Made by a program: the position numbers and the translations under genes
Part shown: one piece after another, positions 35,204 through 46,069 of the stretch
Layout: every line of letters starts with the position of its first letter
Position numbering within the stretch: position 1 is the stretch's first letter
The notes under the pieces: model-generated
The model's database searches: none
Seen by the model: the letters and a program-made list of their open reading frames with translations, nothing else
What the model was told of the DNA's origin: nothing
Source of the DNA: Clostridiales bacterium
GTDB lineage: Bacteria > Bacillota > Clostridia > Caldicoprobacterales > UBA3941
Reading direction: 5' to 3'
Length of the DNA: 57,339 bases
NCBI GenBank assembly: GCA_012735575.1
Contig: JAAYGY010000068.1
Span: 1 to 57,339, forward strand

Positions 35204-37453
35204 ATGGGAATTACATTTTATGAAAAAGAAAGAATTTTTAAATTAGATACTCCCAATACTACATATTTAATTGGCATAGTAGGAAAACTTGGTTTTTTTG
35301 GGCACATCTATTACGGAAAGAAGTTAAATGGAATAGAGGGAGCATGGGAGCTGCTACGAGTGGATGAGGATGATCCTTCTTTATGGGATGAAGAAGCTAA
35401 GTACAGGGTTTTATTCCTTAACCGTTTTCCAACAGAATATTCCTCCCATGGAGTAGGTGACTATAGAGAAAGCAGTATCCGGGTGAGAACCAAGCAGGGG
35501 CACAATGCTGTCCTTTTAACCTATCACAGCCATCGTATTATAGAAGGCAAACCACCTTTGGAGGGATTGCCTGCTACTTTTGGACAGGAAGGAAAATCTG
35601 ATGTTACCACCCTTATCATTACCTGTGTGGACAAGGTCCTAAATTTAAAGGCTGAGCTATATTACAGCGTATTTGCAGATACCGATGCAATTGCTAGAAG
35701 TGTTCGGATAACTAATGAGAATTCTGAAGCAATTTATTTGGAAAAGGTAATGAGCGGCTGTCTGGACATGGAAAATAAGGATTTTGAAATATTGTCTATG
35801 CATGGTTCCTGGTTTAGAGAGCGTTATTTAGAACGCAAAAAGCTAGGGCATGGAAAGTATAGTGTGAGCACAACAAGGGGAGGTAACTGCCATCAAGAAC
35901 ATCCCTTTATGGCACTTCTTGCCCAAGGTGCGAATCAAACAATGGGAGAGGTCTATGGCTTTAATTTTGTATATTCTGGAAACTTCCTCATTCAGGCAGA
36001 GCTTGATCAGATGGACAGTGTACGTGTGGTTGTAGGAATTCATCCTGAAGATTTTTGCTGGAAATTAGAACCCGGAGAGGCTTTCCAAGCGCCAGAAATG
36101 ATTATGACTTATTCTTCTCAAGGATTGGATGCCATGACTCACTCCTTCCATAAACTATACAAAAAGCACATAATTAGAAGTCCCTATCGCGATAAAAAGC
36201 GACCTATTTTGATTAATAGCTGGGAAGCTGCCTACTTTGATTATGACGAGAAAAAACTTTTGGACATTGCCAGAGAAAGCGCAAAGCTGGGAATAGAGAT
36301 GCTGGTTGTTGATGATGGATGGTTTGGCAATCGTTATGATGATAATAGAGCTTTGGGTGATTGGTATGTTAATGAAGAGAAGTTAAAGGGTGGGCTAAAG
36401 TACCTGGCCGATGAAGTTAATAAGTTGGGAATGAAACTGGGTATTTGGATGGAACCTGAGATGATAAGTCCCGATTCCGACTTATATAGGGCACATCCAG
36501 ACTGGGCTATTGCAATTCCTGGCAGGAAACCCAGTAGACACCGTAACCAGTATGTGCTGGACATTAGCAGGAAAGAAGTCAGAGATCATATTATGGATAT
36601 GATATGCAAAGTACTTAGCAGTGCAAATATCAGTTATGTAAAATGGGATATGAACAGGCCCCTAAGCGATTTAGGAAGCGCTGCACTGCCACCGGATAGG
36701 CAGGGTGAGCTGTATCATCGCTTTATATTAGGTCTTTATGAAATGCAGCAGCGTTTATTAGATGAATTCCCAGATCTGCTTTTAGAGAACTGCAGCAGCG
36801 GTGGAGGACGATTTGATCCTGGCATGCTGTATTTCAGTCCACAGATATGGTGTTCTGATAATACAGATGCCATAGATAGGTTGATCATCCAGGAGGGTAC
36901 TGCCTTGGTGTATCCTCTGTCTGCCATAGGTGCTCATGTTAGCGTATGTCCGAATCATGTGACAGGCAGGACTACACCCTTTGATACCAGAGGCGTTGTG
37001 GCACTTGCTGGAACCTTTGGTTATGAATTAGATGTTACAAAACTCACTGAGGAGGAAAAGGAGCAGATTAAGATCCAGACCGCCTATTATCACAAGCTAA
37101 ATGATTTAGTACGTGAAGGTGATTATTATCGACTGGCATCCTATTGGCAAAATGGAACCCATGACTGCTTCCAGGTGTGCAGTCCAGACAGACGAAAGAG
37201 CCTGGTATTTTATGTGCAGGTAAAAAATCCTGTTAGCTTCCCTTATCAACTGAGCCGTCAGATTAGGCTCAGAGGACTTAATGAAGATGCATTGTATGTT
37301 GTAAAAGAACTGGACTTGACCAAGGAGGATGAATCGGATGATCAACAGGGTGGTAAAGCACTTAATGGCGGAGTATTGATGAACGGAGGCCTTAACTTTG
37401 ATTGGATGTGGGGAGATTTCCAAGCAAAACTCTTTTACCTGGAACAAGTTTAG
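35204..37453 (+). CDS. Alpha-galactosidase, glycoside hydrolase family 36
   Basis: A retaining alpha-galactosidase acting on melibiose, raffinose or related oligosaccharides. The 749-residue product has the size of the cytoplasmic GH36 group and no signal peptide. The nucleophile is Asp482 in YVKWDMNRPL and the acid/base Asp552 in WCSDNTDAIDRL; ENCSSGGGRFD and DDGWFGNRYDDN are further family blocks. ATG 35204 follows CAGGAGGG. It has its own promoter and a possible operator, and splits the otherwise coherent ftsEX-M23/ctpA-minJ block, suggesting insertion. Confidence 0.94.
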   Translation: MGITFYEKERIFKLDTPNTTYLIGIVGKLGFFGHIYYGKKLNGIEGAWELLRVDEDDPSLWDEEAKYRVLFLNRFPTEYSSHGVGDYRESSIRVRTKQGHNAVLLTYHSHRIIEGKPPLEGLPATFGQEGKSDVTTLIITCVDKVLNLKAELYYSVFADTDAIARSVRITNENSEAIYLEKVMSGCLDMENKDFEILSMHGSWFRERYLERKKLGHGKYSVSTTRGGNCHQEHPFMALLAQGANQTMGEVYGFNFVYSGNFLIQAELDQMDSVRVVVGIHPEDFCWKLEPGEAFQAPEMIMTYSSQGLDAMTHSFHKLYKKHIIRSPYRDKKRPILINSWEAAYFDYDEKKLLDIARESAKLGIEMLVVDDGWFGNRYDDNRALGDWYVNEEKLKGGLKYLADEVNKLGMKLGIWMEPEMISPDSDLYRAHPDWAIAIPGRKPSRHRNQYVLDISRKEVRDHIMDMICKVLSSANISYVKWDMNRPLSDLGSAALPPDRQGELYHRFILGLYEMQQRLLDEFPDLLLENCSSGGGRFDPGMLYFSPQIWCSDNTDAIDRLIIQEGTALVYPLSAIGAHVSVCPNHVTGRTTPFDTRGVVALAGTFGYELDVTKLTEEEKEQIKIQTAYYHKLNDLVREGDYYRLASYWQNGTHDCFQVCSPDRRKSLVFYVQVKNPVSFPYQLSRQIRLRGLNEDALYVVKELDLTKEDESDDQQGGKALNGGVLMNGGLNFDWMWGDFQAKLFYLEQV

Positions 37454-37478
37454 CAGTAACCTTCATATTAAATTGCTT

Positions 37479-37506
37479 GGCCTTTCGGCTTGAATGCTGA
37501 AAGGCC
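37479..37506 (+). terminator. Terminator-like hairpin after the alpha-galactosidase gene
   Basis: GGCCTTTCGGC (37479-37489) and GCTGAAAGGCC (37496-37506), with one G-U pair and a 6-base loop. The tail is T-poor. Confidence 0.65.
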
Positions 37507-37556
37507 TTAAATATAATGATTTTTGATTTGATAGACTTATTTAAAACCATTTTGGT

Positions 37557-37585
37557 TTGTACCCTTGAATAATAAGTGCTATAAT
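37557..37585 (+). promoter_or_regulatory. Promoter of ctpA-minJ
   Basis: TTGTAC (37557-37562), 17 bases, TATAAT (37580-37585), about 50 bases before ctpA. Confidence 0.65.
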
Positions 37586-37635
37586 AGAATATGATTTTAA
37601 AAATGAACTAGACCCACGTTAGGAGGATTTAATAC

Positions 37636-38880
37636 ATGATAAGCAAAAAATCAGCTGCTCTGGGAGCAGTTGCCCTTATACTTGTAACAGCTTTTTTAAC
37701 AGCTTTTCTAACAGTACAGGTTGGCACATATATAGATATTAAAAGCGGTGACAGAATAATAATTTCCAAACAGGACTACCAGCTATTAAACAATTTCTAC
37801 AGGAAACTTGACAATGTTAGAAGAGATATAGAAAAAAATTATATTGAAGAAATCGATAGGGAAAAGCTCTTTGAAGGCGCATTAAAAGGTATGGTATCAT
37901 CTTTAGAAGATCCTTATTCCTATTATTTGACTGAAGAGGAACTGGAGGATTTTAACGTCGCTACTTCTGGAACCTATCAGGGTATAGGTGTTTCCATCGA
38001 GAAATCCGAAGATAACCAGATAATGATATTCCAGGTGTTTAAAAACAGTCCAGCCATGGAGGCGGGCTTATTAACAGGTGATAAGATTATAAAGGTAGAC
38101 GGGCAAGATGTGGACTGGAGTGTCTATGAACAGGCTGTGGCCATGATGAAGTCCGGTGAGCCGGGAAGCACCGTCAAGCTTACCATCATTAGAGATGGTG
38201 AGACAAAGGAAGTAGAGGTACGTAGGGATATTGTGGAAATTCCTGATATGGAATATGAAATGCTGGATAATGATATAGGATATATATGGTTGTACAGCTT
38301 TGATGGGCCTGCAGCTAAAAACTTCAAAAATGCTATAGAGGAATTACAGGATCAAGGTATGAAAGGGCTTATCCTGGATCTTCGAGGTAATGGAGGAGGA
38401 CTTCTGGAAGTATGTAGGGAGATAGCAGATGTTTTACTGCCAGAAGGCTTAGTGGTTTACAGTGAAAGTCGAAGCGGACAGCGAACCGAGTATAAGTCAG
38501 ATGCCGATGCACTAGGAATACCCTTGGTTATACTAGTCAATGAGTATAGTGCCAGTGCTTCAGAGGTATTAACGGGTGCAATTCAGGATTATGGCATGGG
38601 CACAGTTATAGGTACAACTACCTTTGGAAAAGGGGTAGTACAGACCATGAAACCTTATGAAGATGGTGGAGCATTGAAACTTACTACTTATAAATATTTC
38701 ACTCCCAAAGGAAGAGATATTAATAAAAAGGGTATAGAACCAGATATAAAAGTGGAGATGACCGAAGAAGCTATTGAGTTTTTGAAGGAGAATCCCAGGG
38801 AAAGCTTACCAAAGGAACTGGATGCGCCACTGTTAAAAGGAATAGAAGTGATAAAAAAGGAATTGGAGGAAACGCCTTAA
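37636..38880 (+). CDS. ctpA: C-terminal processing peptidase, family S41
   Basis: A membrane-anchored serine protease that clips C-termini of exported proteins. The 414-residue product has one N-terminal membrane segment (about 8-30), a helical domain, a PDZ domain (about 105-190, GTYQGIGVSIEK to VKLTIIRDG), and the S41 core with the catalytic serine in SASASEVLTG and lysine in TTTFGKGVVQT. In sporulators the related CtpB signals in the sigma-K checkpoint; which role applies here is not clear. It is followed by the MinJ-like gene after 36 bases. Confidence 0.93.
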   Translation: MISKKSAALGAVALILVTAFLTAFLTVQVGTYIDIKSGDRIIISKQDYQLLNNFYRKLDNVRRDIEKNYIEEIDREKLFEGALKGMVSSLEDPYSYYLTEEELEDFNVATSGTYQGIGVSIEKSEDNQIMIFQVFKNSPAMEAGLLTGDKIIKVDGQDVDWSVYEQAVAMMKSGEPGSTVKLTIIRDGETKEVEVRRDIVEIPDMEYEMLDNDIGYIWLYSFDGPAAKNFKNAIEELQDQGMKGLILDLRGNGGGLLEVCREIADVLLPEGLVVYSESRSGQRTEYKSDADALGIPLVILVNEYSASASEVLTGAIQDYGMGTVIGTTTFGKGVVQTMKPYEDGGALKLTTYKYFTPKGRDINKKGIEPDIKVEMTEEAIEFLKENPRESLPKELDAPLLKGIEVIKKELEETP

Positions 38881-38916
38881 TAGCCTTACCTATTGCAGAG
38901 TTAGGAGGCCGGATAA

Positions 38917-40050
38917 ATGCAGTTTATCAAACTACTTTTTACTGCATATTCACAAGCCATTACTAGTTTTTTCTATATAGCAATTGTTCTGGTGGTTTAT
39001 TTTGAAATACAAAGAAATGCCCAACTGGAAGAATCCTGGTTGGGCATTATTCGCAATCCAGTGACCACTAAGCTTTATTATGTTATACTTTATGGTTTAT
39101 TGGGGGGCTTAGTGGCCAGTTCCATTATTTTAATATTTCGTATTGCTATAGATTATCAGGTAATGCTAAGCATATGGTCTCTATCCTTATTTTTGTCTCT
39201 CTTTAATCAACGTTATCTCTGCTTATCCTATTCCGTTGGTATTATCTCTTTAGTTTCATTAATATTTGGTTGGTCTAAGGTAAATGTTCCGTCTTTAATT
39301 GTTGTAGTGGGCATACTTCATTTAGTTGAAAGTATTCTTATACTGATAGATGGTACCAGAGATATTATCCCTGTTTATATAGAGCATAGCAGGTTTACTC
39401 CAGCGGGTGCTTATATAATGAGCAAAATGTGGCCTGTTCCCTTAGTTACTCTTTTGACCACAGGGCAGATTACTTTTCCCATAGTAGCAGTATTGATCTA
39501 TGAAGATGAGGCTATTACACAAATCCCCCTTAAAAGAGCTAGAGAATCTAGCTTTTGGATAGCCTCATATGGGCTTGTTATACTCATCTTGGCTATGATC
39601 TCCTATAGAGTTCGATGGATGGCATATATAGCAGCCTTAGCAACTCTTTTTCTACATGAACTATTATTTATACTAAATAGAAGAGGGCAGCGCAGAGGAG
39701 AGCCTGCTTTTGCTGCGCCCTGGAGAGGTATTAGAGTTTTAGAGGCCCTACCAGAGAGCATAGGCGAGAGGATGGGTATAAAACGAGGAGATATAATTCT
39801 AACTGTCAATGGCAAACAGGTAAACAGCGAGGCAATGCTTGGAGAGATTTTAGAAAGTTTCCCCTCCCTTATATGGATGGATGTATTAAGGAATGATAAT
39901 GAAACCGTGGAACTAGAGTATAAGGACTATGGAGATGGTATAAGTGATCTGGGAATTATATTAGTCCCTCGGACCACAGGGAAATTCTATCTCTTTGATC
40001 AACATACTGGTTTGTTATCAAGAATATGGGGTAAATATATAAGCAAATAA
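38917..40050 (+). CDS. Polytopic membrane protein with C-terminal PDZ domain, MinJ-like
   Basis: A 377-residue protein with about eight membrane helices in the first 250 residues and one cytoplasmic PDZ domain at about 275-345 (RVLEALPESIGERMGIKRGDIILTVNG). In Bacillus subtilis MinJ has this layout, bridges DivIVA and MinD at division sites, and lies near ctpB, ftsEX and uvrBA. The shared neighbourhood supports orthology, though sequence identity cannot be judged here. ATG 38917 follows TAGGAGG. Confidence 0.78.
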   Translation: MQFIKLLFTAYSQAITSFFYIAIVLVVYFEIQRNAQLEESWLGIIRNPVTTKLYYVILYGLLGGLVASSIILIFRIAIDYQVMLSIWSLSLFLSLFNQRYLCLSYSVGIISLVSLIFGWSKVNVPSLIVVVGILHLVESILILIDGTRDIIPVYIEHSRFTPAGAYIMSKMWPVPLVTLLTTGQITFPIVAVLIYEDEAITQIPLKRARESSFWIASYGLVILILAMISYRVRWMAYIAALATLFLHELLFILNRRGQRRGEPAFAAPWRGIRVLEALPESIGERMGIKRGDIILTVNGKQVNSEAMLGEILESFPSLIWMDVLRNDNETVELEYKDYGDGISDLGIILVPRTTGKFYLFDQHTGLLSRIWGKYISK

Positions 40051-40060
40051 TAAATTTGAT

Positions 40061-40103
40061 AACTTCATTCAAACAAAAGTTTGTCTGAAGTTTTTCTTTT
40101 TTT
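40061..40103 (+). terminator. Terminator of ctpA-minJ
   Basis: AACTTCA and CAAAC pair with GTTTG and TGAAGTT around AAAA, with a small internal bulge, followed by a long T-rich run. Confidence 0.85.
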
Positions 40104-40117
40104 CGAACAGACGTTCT
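40104..40117 (+). promoter_or_regulatory. LexA (SOS) operator of uvrBA
   Basis: CGAACAGACGTTCT matches the Gram-positive LexA/DinR box CGAACnnnnGTTCG at all but the last base. It overlaps the -35 region of the uvrB promoter, an effective place for repression. Confidence 0.85.
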
Positions 40118-40142
40118 AAAATTGCATATAGTATGGTATAAT
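40114..40142 (+). promoter_or_regulatory. Promoter of uvrBA
   Basis: TATAAT (40137-40142) with an upstream TG (extended -10) and a poor -35, TTCTAA, 17 bases away within the LexA box. Confidence 0.7.
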
Positions 40143-40167
40143 GTAGTTTTAGAGGAGTGTGAAATAT

Positions 40168-42147
40168 ATGAGGTTTAAGATAAAGTCCTCCATGAAACCC
40201 CGGGGCGATCAGCCAAAAGCTATCTCCTCACTGGTGGAAGGATTAAATAACGGGGAAAAGTATCAGACCCTCCTTGGTGTAACTGGTTCTGGTAAGACAT
40301 TTACCATGGCCAACATCATAGAGAGAGTGCAGCGGCCTACGCTAGTGATAGCGCATAATAAAACACTGGCAGCGCAGCTATACAATGAGTTTAGAGAGAT
40401 TTTCCCAGACAATGCTGTGGAATATTTTGTAAGCTACTATGACTATTATCAACCAGAGGCATATATGCCAGTAACTGATACTTATATAGAAAAAGACGCA
40501 TCTATCAATGATGAGATTGATAAGCTGCGTCACTCAGCCACCTCTGCCCTCATTGAGCGACGGGATGTAATAGTGGTGGCCAGTGTTTCCTGTATCTACG
40601 GATTGGGAAATCCTGTGGAGTATAAGGAGCTTACTTTGTCCTTACGGGTAGGTATGAATAGGGACCGTAATGAAGTAATAAGAAAATTGGTTGATATTCA
40701 ATATGAGAGAAACGATATCAACTTTATTCGGGGAACTTTTAGAGTTCGGGGCGATGTATTGGAGATCTTTCCTGCCTCTTCAACAGAGCGTGCAGTAAGG
40801 GTAGAATTTTTTGGTGATGAGATTGATAGAATATCTGAGATTGATGTGCTTACAGGGGAAATACTAGGGCTTCGAAATCATGTAGCTATTTTCCCAGCCT
40901 CTCACTATGCAGCTTCCAGAGAAAGCCTGGAGAGAGCCATTGCCATGATAGAAGTGGACCTGGAAAAGAGGGTTCAGGAGCTGAGAGAACAGGATAAGCT
41001 ATTAGAAGCACAGCGGCTACTACAGAGGACAAACTATGATATTGAAATGATGCGGGAAATAGGTTATTGTAGTGGGATAGAAAACTACTCCCGTTACATG
41101 GACAACAGACAGCCTGGTGAACCTCCTTTTACTTTACTGGACTATTTTCCCGAAGACTATTTGCTGTTTATAGATGAATCCCATGTAACCCTGCCACAGA
41201 TTAGGGCTATGTATGCTGGGGACAAGTCACGAAAGGATAGTTTAGTGGAGTACGGTTTTAGGCTGCCAGCAGCCTATGATAACCGGCCTTTAAAGTTCGA
41301 GGAGTTTGAGGAGCGTATTAATCAAATTATATGCGTAAGCGCTACTCCTGCTGAATACGAGCTAAGTCTGTCATCTCGAATAGTTGAGCAGATTATCAGA
41401 CCCACAGGACTGGTAGACCCTGAGATAGAGGTTCGCCCTGTAGAAGGTCAAATTGATCATTTAATAGGTCAAATACGAAAGAGGGTTGAAAGAAATGAAA
41501 GGGTACTTATAACTACTTTAACCAAGAAGATGGCAGAAACTTTAACAAGCTTTTTAAAGGAGATGGATATTCGGGTACGATATCTTCATTCAGATATTGA
41601 TACTCTTGAAAGAGTTGAGATTATTCGAGATTTACGCCTGGGAGAATTTGATGTACTAGTTGGTATAAATCTTTTAAGGGAAGGTTTGGACTTACCTGAG
41701 GTCTCTTTGGTAGCCATTTTGGATGCAGATAAGGAAGGCTTTTTGAGATCAGAAACCTCCCTCATTCAAACCATAGGGCGTGCAGCAAGAAATGCTCAGG
41801 GTAAGGTAATTATGTATGCCGACACCATTACTGGGTCAATGAGAAGGGCTATTGATGAGACCAATAGAAGAAGAGCAATACAAATGGAATATAATAAAAA
41901 GCATGGAATTGTACCCACTACCATTGTTAAGGATGTACATGACCTAATAGAGGCTACCCGTGCAGCAGAGGAGACTTCAGAGTACCAGGTGCCTAAACCT
42001 AAAACTCAGGAAGGATTAAAGCAACTCATAGAAGACTTAGAAAAAGAAATGAAAAATGCAGCTGCGGCATTAGAGTTTGAAAAAGCAGCAAAATTGAGGG
42101 ATGAGATATTTAAATTGAAGGAAGAGTTAGAAAAAAGTATACATTGA
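40168..42147 (+). CDS. uvrB: Excinuclease ABC subunit B
   Basis: UvrB verifies DNA damage after UvrA loading and positions UvrC. The 659-residue protein has Walker A GVTGSGKT, the beta-hairpin [12 protein letters not shown], helicase motifs [24 protein letters not shown] and QTIGRAARN, and a C-terminal UVR coiled coil ([12 protein letters not shown]-like). Start ATG 40168 is 10 bases after AGAGGAG; GTG 40159 is too close to it. It is directly controlled by a LexA box and co-transcribed with uvrA. Confidence 0.98.
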   Translation: MRFKIKSSMKPRGDQPKAISSLVEGLNNGEKYQTLLGVTGSGKTFTMANIIERVQRPTLVIAHNKTLAAQLYNEFREIFPDNAVEYFVSYYDYYQPEAYMPVTDTYIEKDASINDEIDKLRHSATSALIERRDVIVVASVSCIYGLGNPVEYKELTLSLRVGMNRDRNEVIRKLVDIQYERNDINFIRGTFRVRGDVLEIFPASSTERAVRVEFFGDEIDRISEIDVLTGEILGLRNHVAIFPASHYAASRESLERAIAMIEVDLEKRVQELREQDKLLEAQRLLQRTNYDIEMMREIGYCSGIENYSRYMDNRQPGEPPFTLLDYFPEDYLLFIDESHVTLPQIRAMYAGDKSRKDSLVEYGFRLPAAYDNRPLKFEEFEERINQIICVSATPAEYELSLSSRIVEQIIRPTGLVDPEIEVRPVEGQIDHLIGQIRKRVERNERVLITTLTKKMAETLTSFLKEMDIRVRYLHSDIDTLERVEIIRDLRLGEFDVLVGINLLREGLDLPEVSLVAILDADKEGFLRSETSLIQTIGRAARNAQGKVIMYADTITGSMRRAIDETNRRRAIQMEYNKKHGIVPTTIVKDVHDLIEATRAAEETSEYQVPKPKTQEGLKQLIEDLEKEMKNAAAALEFEKAAKLRDEIFKLKEELEKSIH

Positions 42148-42170
42148 CATAATTGAAAAGGAGACGAAAG

Positions 42171-45005
42171 ATGGAAACAGCAAGTATATTGGTAAAAGGA
42201 GCCAGGGTAAACAATCTTAAAAATATAGATTTGGAAATTCCAAGGAATAAACTGGTTGTATTTACTGGGATCAGTGGTTCAGGAAAATCTTCTTTGGCTT
42301 TTGATACCCTATATGCCGAGGGTCAAAGGAGATATGTGGAATCCCTTTCTGCCTACGCAAGGCAGTTTTTGGGGCAGATGGACAAGCCGGATGTGGACTA
42401 TATAGAAGGATTGTCTCCAGCTATATCTATAGATCAGAAAACCACTAGCCATAATCCCAGGTCTACTGTAGGTACAGTAACTGAGATTTATGACTATTTA
42501 AGGCTTTTATATGCTAGAATCGGTACCCCTCATTGTCCAAAATGCGGCAGGGTTATAGAGCAGCAGACTGTAGAGCAGATGGTTGACAGTGTTATGTCTC
42601 TAGAGCATAGAAGCCGTATACAAGTGTTAGCTCCTGTTGTTAGGGGAAGAAAGGGAGAGCATGTTAAGCTTTTGGATAGGATACGAAAAGAGGGATATGT
42701 CCGGGTCCGTATAGACGGTGAAGTTATGGAACTTTCCCAGGAGATTAAGCTGGAAAAGAATAAGAAACATACTATCGAGGTGGTAGTAGATCGTCTTATT
42801 GTAAAAGAGGGAATTGAACAGAGGCTGGCCGATTCTTTGGAAACTGTTTTAGAGTTAAGTGGTGGGCTGGCTGTTGTGGATGTTGTTGGTGGAGAAGAAA
42901 TACTCTTCAGTGCAAACTATGCTTGTCCTGAATGTAATATAAGCATCGAAGAGTTAAGTCCCAGACTATTTTCCTTTAACAATCCCTATGGCGCCTGTGA
43001 AACCTGTAGTGGGTTAGGGTCTAAGATGGAAATTGACCCCGATCTGGTAATTCCAAATAAAGAGTTATCACTTATGGAAGGAGCTATTGTGGCACCAGGC
43101 TGGAGTACACTGAAGGAAGAAAGTATTGCATTGGCATACTTTACTGCCCTAAGCCGTCATTACAACTTTGATTTAAATACTCCTGTCAAAAACCTAAGTA
43201 AAGATATAATAGACATTATTCTTTATGGTACCAAAGGAGAGAAAATTACCATAAACTATAAGGCCAATGGTAGATCTGAAACTTTTGTACGTTCCTTTGA
43301 AGGTATAGTTAATATCTTGTATAGAAGATATATGGAAACCCGTTCCGATTATAGCAAGGATTATATAGAAAGATTAATGAGTGAGAGGACATGTAATGCA
43401 TGTAAGGGTGCTAGATTAAAACCCGAGGTATTGGCAGTAAGAGTAGGAGATAAAAACATCTATGAACTGACCTGCATGTCCATTAAGGACATTAGGAGTT
43501 TTCTGGATAATCTAGATCTAACACCTACACAAGAGATGATAGGGCGCCAAATTTTAAAAGAGATTGGATCCAGGCTTGGTTTTCTTGTGGATGTGGGACT
43601 GGATTATTTAACCCTATCCCGATCTGCTAGCAGCCTTTCTGGCGGAGAAGCTCAGAGGATCCGACTGGCCACTCAGATTGGATCCAGCCTGGTAGGGGTT
43701 TTGTATATCCTTGACGAGCCTAGTATAGGACTTCATCAACGGGATAATAACAAGCTTATAAAAACCCTTAAAAGCTTAAGAGATCTAGGAAACACCCTTA
43801 TAGTGGTAGAGCATGATGAAGATACGATGCTGGAATCAGATTATATAGTGGATATAGGGCCAGGAGCGGGAAGGCATGGAGGAGAAATAGTAGCTGTAGG
43901 TACACCTGAAGAAATAATGAATAATGAAAAATCCATTACCGGGCAGTATTTGACGGGAAAGAAGCGAATAGAGATTCCCCAAAAGCGTCGGAACTCCAAT
44001 GGTAAATACCTGGAAATAAAAGGTGCAAGGGAGAATAATCTAAAAAATATTGACGTAAAGATACCCTTAGGCATGATTACCTGTGTAACAGGAGTATCAG
44101 GGTCGGGTAAGAGTACCTTGGTCAATGAGATACTGTATAAAACTTTGGCCAGGGAGTTAAACCGTGCCAGGGTTGTAGCTGGGGATCATGATGAAATACT
44201 GGGAATAGAGCATTTAGATAAGGTAATAGATATCAATCAGTCACCTATTGGTAGAACACCAAGATCAAACCCTGCTACCTACACAGGAGTGTTTGATGAT
44301 ATAAGGGAAGTTTTTGCCATGACAAATGAGGCCAAGGCCAGAGGGTACATGAAAGGAAGATTTAGTTTTAACGTCAAAGGTGGCAGATGCGAAGCTTGCC
44401 GAGGCGATGGAATTATCAGGATAGAAATGCACTTTTTGCCCGATGTCTATGTACCCTGTGAAGTATGTAAAGGCAAGAGATATAACAGGGAAACCCTGGA
44501 GGTCCGCTATAAGGGTAAGACCATTGCTGATATATTAGATATGACAGTAGATGATGCTCTGGAGTTTTTCAAAAACATACCTAAAATCAAGAGAAAACTC
44601 CAAACTTTAAAGGACGTGGGCTTAGGATATATCAAGCTGGGGCAATCCTCAACCACCTTGTCTGGAGGCGAGGCTCAAAGGGTAAAATTGGCAACAGAGC
44701 TTAGCAGGAGAAGTACTGGTAAGACCTTGTACATTTTGGATGAGCCTACTACAGGATTGCATATGGCAGATGTTAATATGCTAATAAAGGTTTTACAGAG
44801 ACTAGCTGATGGAGGCAACACCGTAGTAGTTATTGAGCATAACTTGGATATTATTAAAGTAGCAGACTATATAATCGATCTGGGACCGGAAGGTGGAGAT
44901 AGAGGAGGTACAGTGGTGGGAGTTGGTAGTCCGGAAGAGCTGGCTCAGATGGAGCACAGCTACACAGGACAGTTTATTAAAAAAGTGCTGGAAAGGGGCT
45001 ATTAA
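42171..45005 (+). CDS. uvrA: Excinuclease ABC subunit A
   Basis: UvrA is the damage-sensing ATPase of nucleotide excision repair. The 944-residue protein has two ABC modules: [14 protein letters not shown] with signature [14 protein letters not shown], and [13 protein letters not shown] with [14 protein letters not shown]. Zinc-binding modules appear as CPKCGR, CPEC, CNAC and CEACRGDG...CEVCKGKRY. Start ATG 42171 follows GGAGACG. It ends 3 bases from the convergent DUF4363 gene with no visible terminator between. Confidence 0.98.
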   Translation: METASILVKGARVNNLKNIDLEIPRNKLVVFTGISGSGKSSLAFDTLYAEGQRRYVESLSAYARQFLGQMDKPDVDYIEGLSPAISIDQKTTSHNPRSTVGTVTEIYDYLRLLYARIGTPHCPKCGRVIEQQTVEQMVDSVMSLEHRSRIQVLAPVVRGRKGEHVKLLDRIRKEGYVRVRIDGEVMELSQEIKLEKNKKHTIEVVVDRLIVKEGIEQRLADSLETVLELSGGLAVVDVVGGEEILFSANYACPECNISIEELSPRLFSFNNPYGACETCSGLGSKMEIDPDLVIPNKELSLMEGAIVAPGWSTLKEESIALAYFTALSRHYNFDLNTPVKNLSKDIIDIILYGTKGEKITINYKANGRSETFVRSFEGIVNILYRRYMETRSDYSKDYIERLMSERTCNACKGARLKPEVLAVRVGDKNIYELTCMSIKDIRSFLDNLDLTPTQEMIGRQILKEIGSRLGFLVDVGLDYLTLSRSASSLSGGEAQRIRLATQIGSSLVGVLYILDEPSIGLHQRDNNKLIKTLKSLRDLGNTLIVVEHDEDTMLESDYIVDIGPGAGRHGGEIVAVGTPEEIMNNEKSITGQYLTGKKRIEIPQKRRNSNGKYLEIKGARENNLKNIDVKIPLGMITCVTGVSGSGKSTLVNEILYKTLARELNRARVVAGDHDEILGIEHLDKVIDINQSPIGRTPRSNPATYTGVFDDIREVFAMTNEAKARGYMKGRFSFNVKGGRCEACRGDGIIRIEMHFLPDVYVPCEVCKGKRYNRETLEVRYKGKTIADILDMTVDDALEFFKNIPKIKRKLQTLKDVGLGYIKLGQSSTTLSGGEAQRVKLATELSRRSTGKTLYILDEPTTGLHMADVNMLIKVLQRLADGGNTVVVIEHNLDIIKVADYIIDLGPEGGDRGGTVVGVGSPEELAQMEHSYTGQFIKKVLERGY

Positions 45006-45008
45006 ACA

Positions 45009-45389
45009 CTAGAAAATATTGGACAAGCTTAAGATTTCCTTATCAGCAAGATCATGTAGTAAGAATCTAAGCTCTGCAATATCAGATAGTAGCTGTTCTT
45101 TTTCCTGTAGTTTTGCCATTTCATCAATTTTATATATGGCAAGATCGATGTCATCAATATCTTCGTGATCAACCAGGAGTAACCAGGTCTTTTTGTGATG
45201 GCCCCAAAGGCGACGGAGCTGCATTACCTGGGTATCTACTTCCTCCCATAGTTCTTCTATTACGGCTTGGCGTATGTTTTCAGCTTGTTGTGCTAATTGC
45301 TCTGATGTTCTTACAAGATATTTTGCATTCCACCATGCCAGTCCTAAAAATAGGAATAAAAATATAGTTATAGCAATAAAGGTTCTCAT
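45009..45389 (-). CDS. DUF4363 family protein
   Basis: A 126-residue protein with one N-terminal membrane anchor (about 3-23) and a helical extracytoplasmic domain (LAQQAENIRQAVIEELWEEV, then a WGHHKKTWLLLVDHEDIDDID segment). This matches DUF4363, which in Clostridia is regularly encoded beside a DUF421 membrane protein, as here. The start follows an AAGGAG that overlaps the DUF421 stop region, so the two genes are coupled. Function unknown; a two-component membrane unit with DUF421 is inferred. Confidence 0.8.
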   Translation of the reverse strand: MRTFIAITIFLFLFLGLAWWNAKYLVRTSEQLAQQAENIRQAVIEELWEEVDTQVMQLRRLWGHHKKTWLLLVDHEDIDDIDLAIYKIDEMAKLQEKEQLLSDIAELRFLLHDLADKEILSLSNIF

Positions 45390-45394
45390 TGGGC

Positions 45395-46069
45395 TTACTC
45401 CTTTTGCTTAGGTATTATTTTTAGTTGACCCTGGGTATCAAGATAAGCAAAGAAGACACATTTTCTATCCAGCCCGTGTTCCTTTATTTGTGATAGGAGC
45501 CAGTCTATATCCAGGTTTGCTTTCTTTAGATTTTTGTGCATTATACGCCCATCCATGACCAAGGTGATTGGGATGGATTCAGGCTGAGCCTGCAGCCCCA
45601 GGTCTTCCAGGGTTGCAGTTTTTTTTTCACTTTTTGGGAATACAGTAAGATTGCCATTGGTTTCTAGAATAGCAAACTCCACATCATGGATGTTAGCAAT
45701 ATCTTTACCTCTTAGTTGTTCTAATAGATCATTTATATTTATCCTTAGGTGCTTTAGATTTTTTTGCTGGATCTCACCATTTTCAATTAATATGCTGGGA
45801 GATCCGCAGATTAACCCTCTAATTCGTTCGCTTTTTAAAGATAAATATGAAATGGTAACCTGTGCAAAAACTAAGGCAAATATAGGCACAAGACCTTTGG
45901 CTAAAGGTATACCTACATCATCAGTAGGAATGCCAGCAAGCTCGGCAATCATTATAGCAATAACTAATTCAAAGGGCTGCAATTCACCAACCTGCCGCTT
46001 GCCCATTACTCTTACCACCAGTACAACTACCATATAGAGAATAAGTGCTCTAAAAAAAACATTAAGCAA
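45395..46069 (-). CDS. DUF421 (YetF-family) membrane protein
   Basis: A 224-residue protein with three N-terminal membrane helices carrying RVMGKRQVGELQPFELVIAIM, the DUF421 signature, and a soluble C-terminal domain with GSPSILIENGEI and two alpha/beta repeats ending in LIMHKN-like strands. It starts at TTG 46069, 8 bases from AAAGGAG. The start region is one arm of a 19-bp perfect inverted repeat that encloses the ribosome-binding site, so expression may be limited by RNA folding. YetF relatives are linked to spores or envelope in Bacillus, but the function is unknown. Confidence 0.85.
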   Translation of the reverse strand: MLNVFFRALILYMVVVLVVRVMGKRQVGELQPFELVIAIMIAELAGIPTDDVGIPLAKGLVPIFALVFAQVTISYLSLKSERIRGLICGSPSILIENGEIQQKNLKHLRININDLLEQLRGKDIANIHDVEFAILETNGNLTVFPKSEKKTATLEDLGLQAQPESIPITLVMDGRIMHKNLKKANLDIDWLLSQIKEHGLDRKCVFFAYLDTQGQLKIIPKQKE

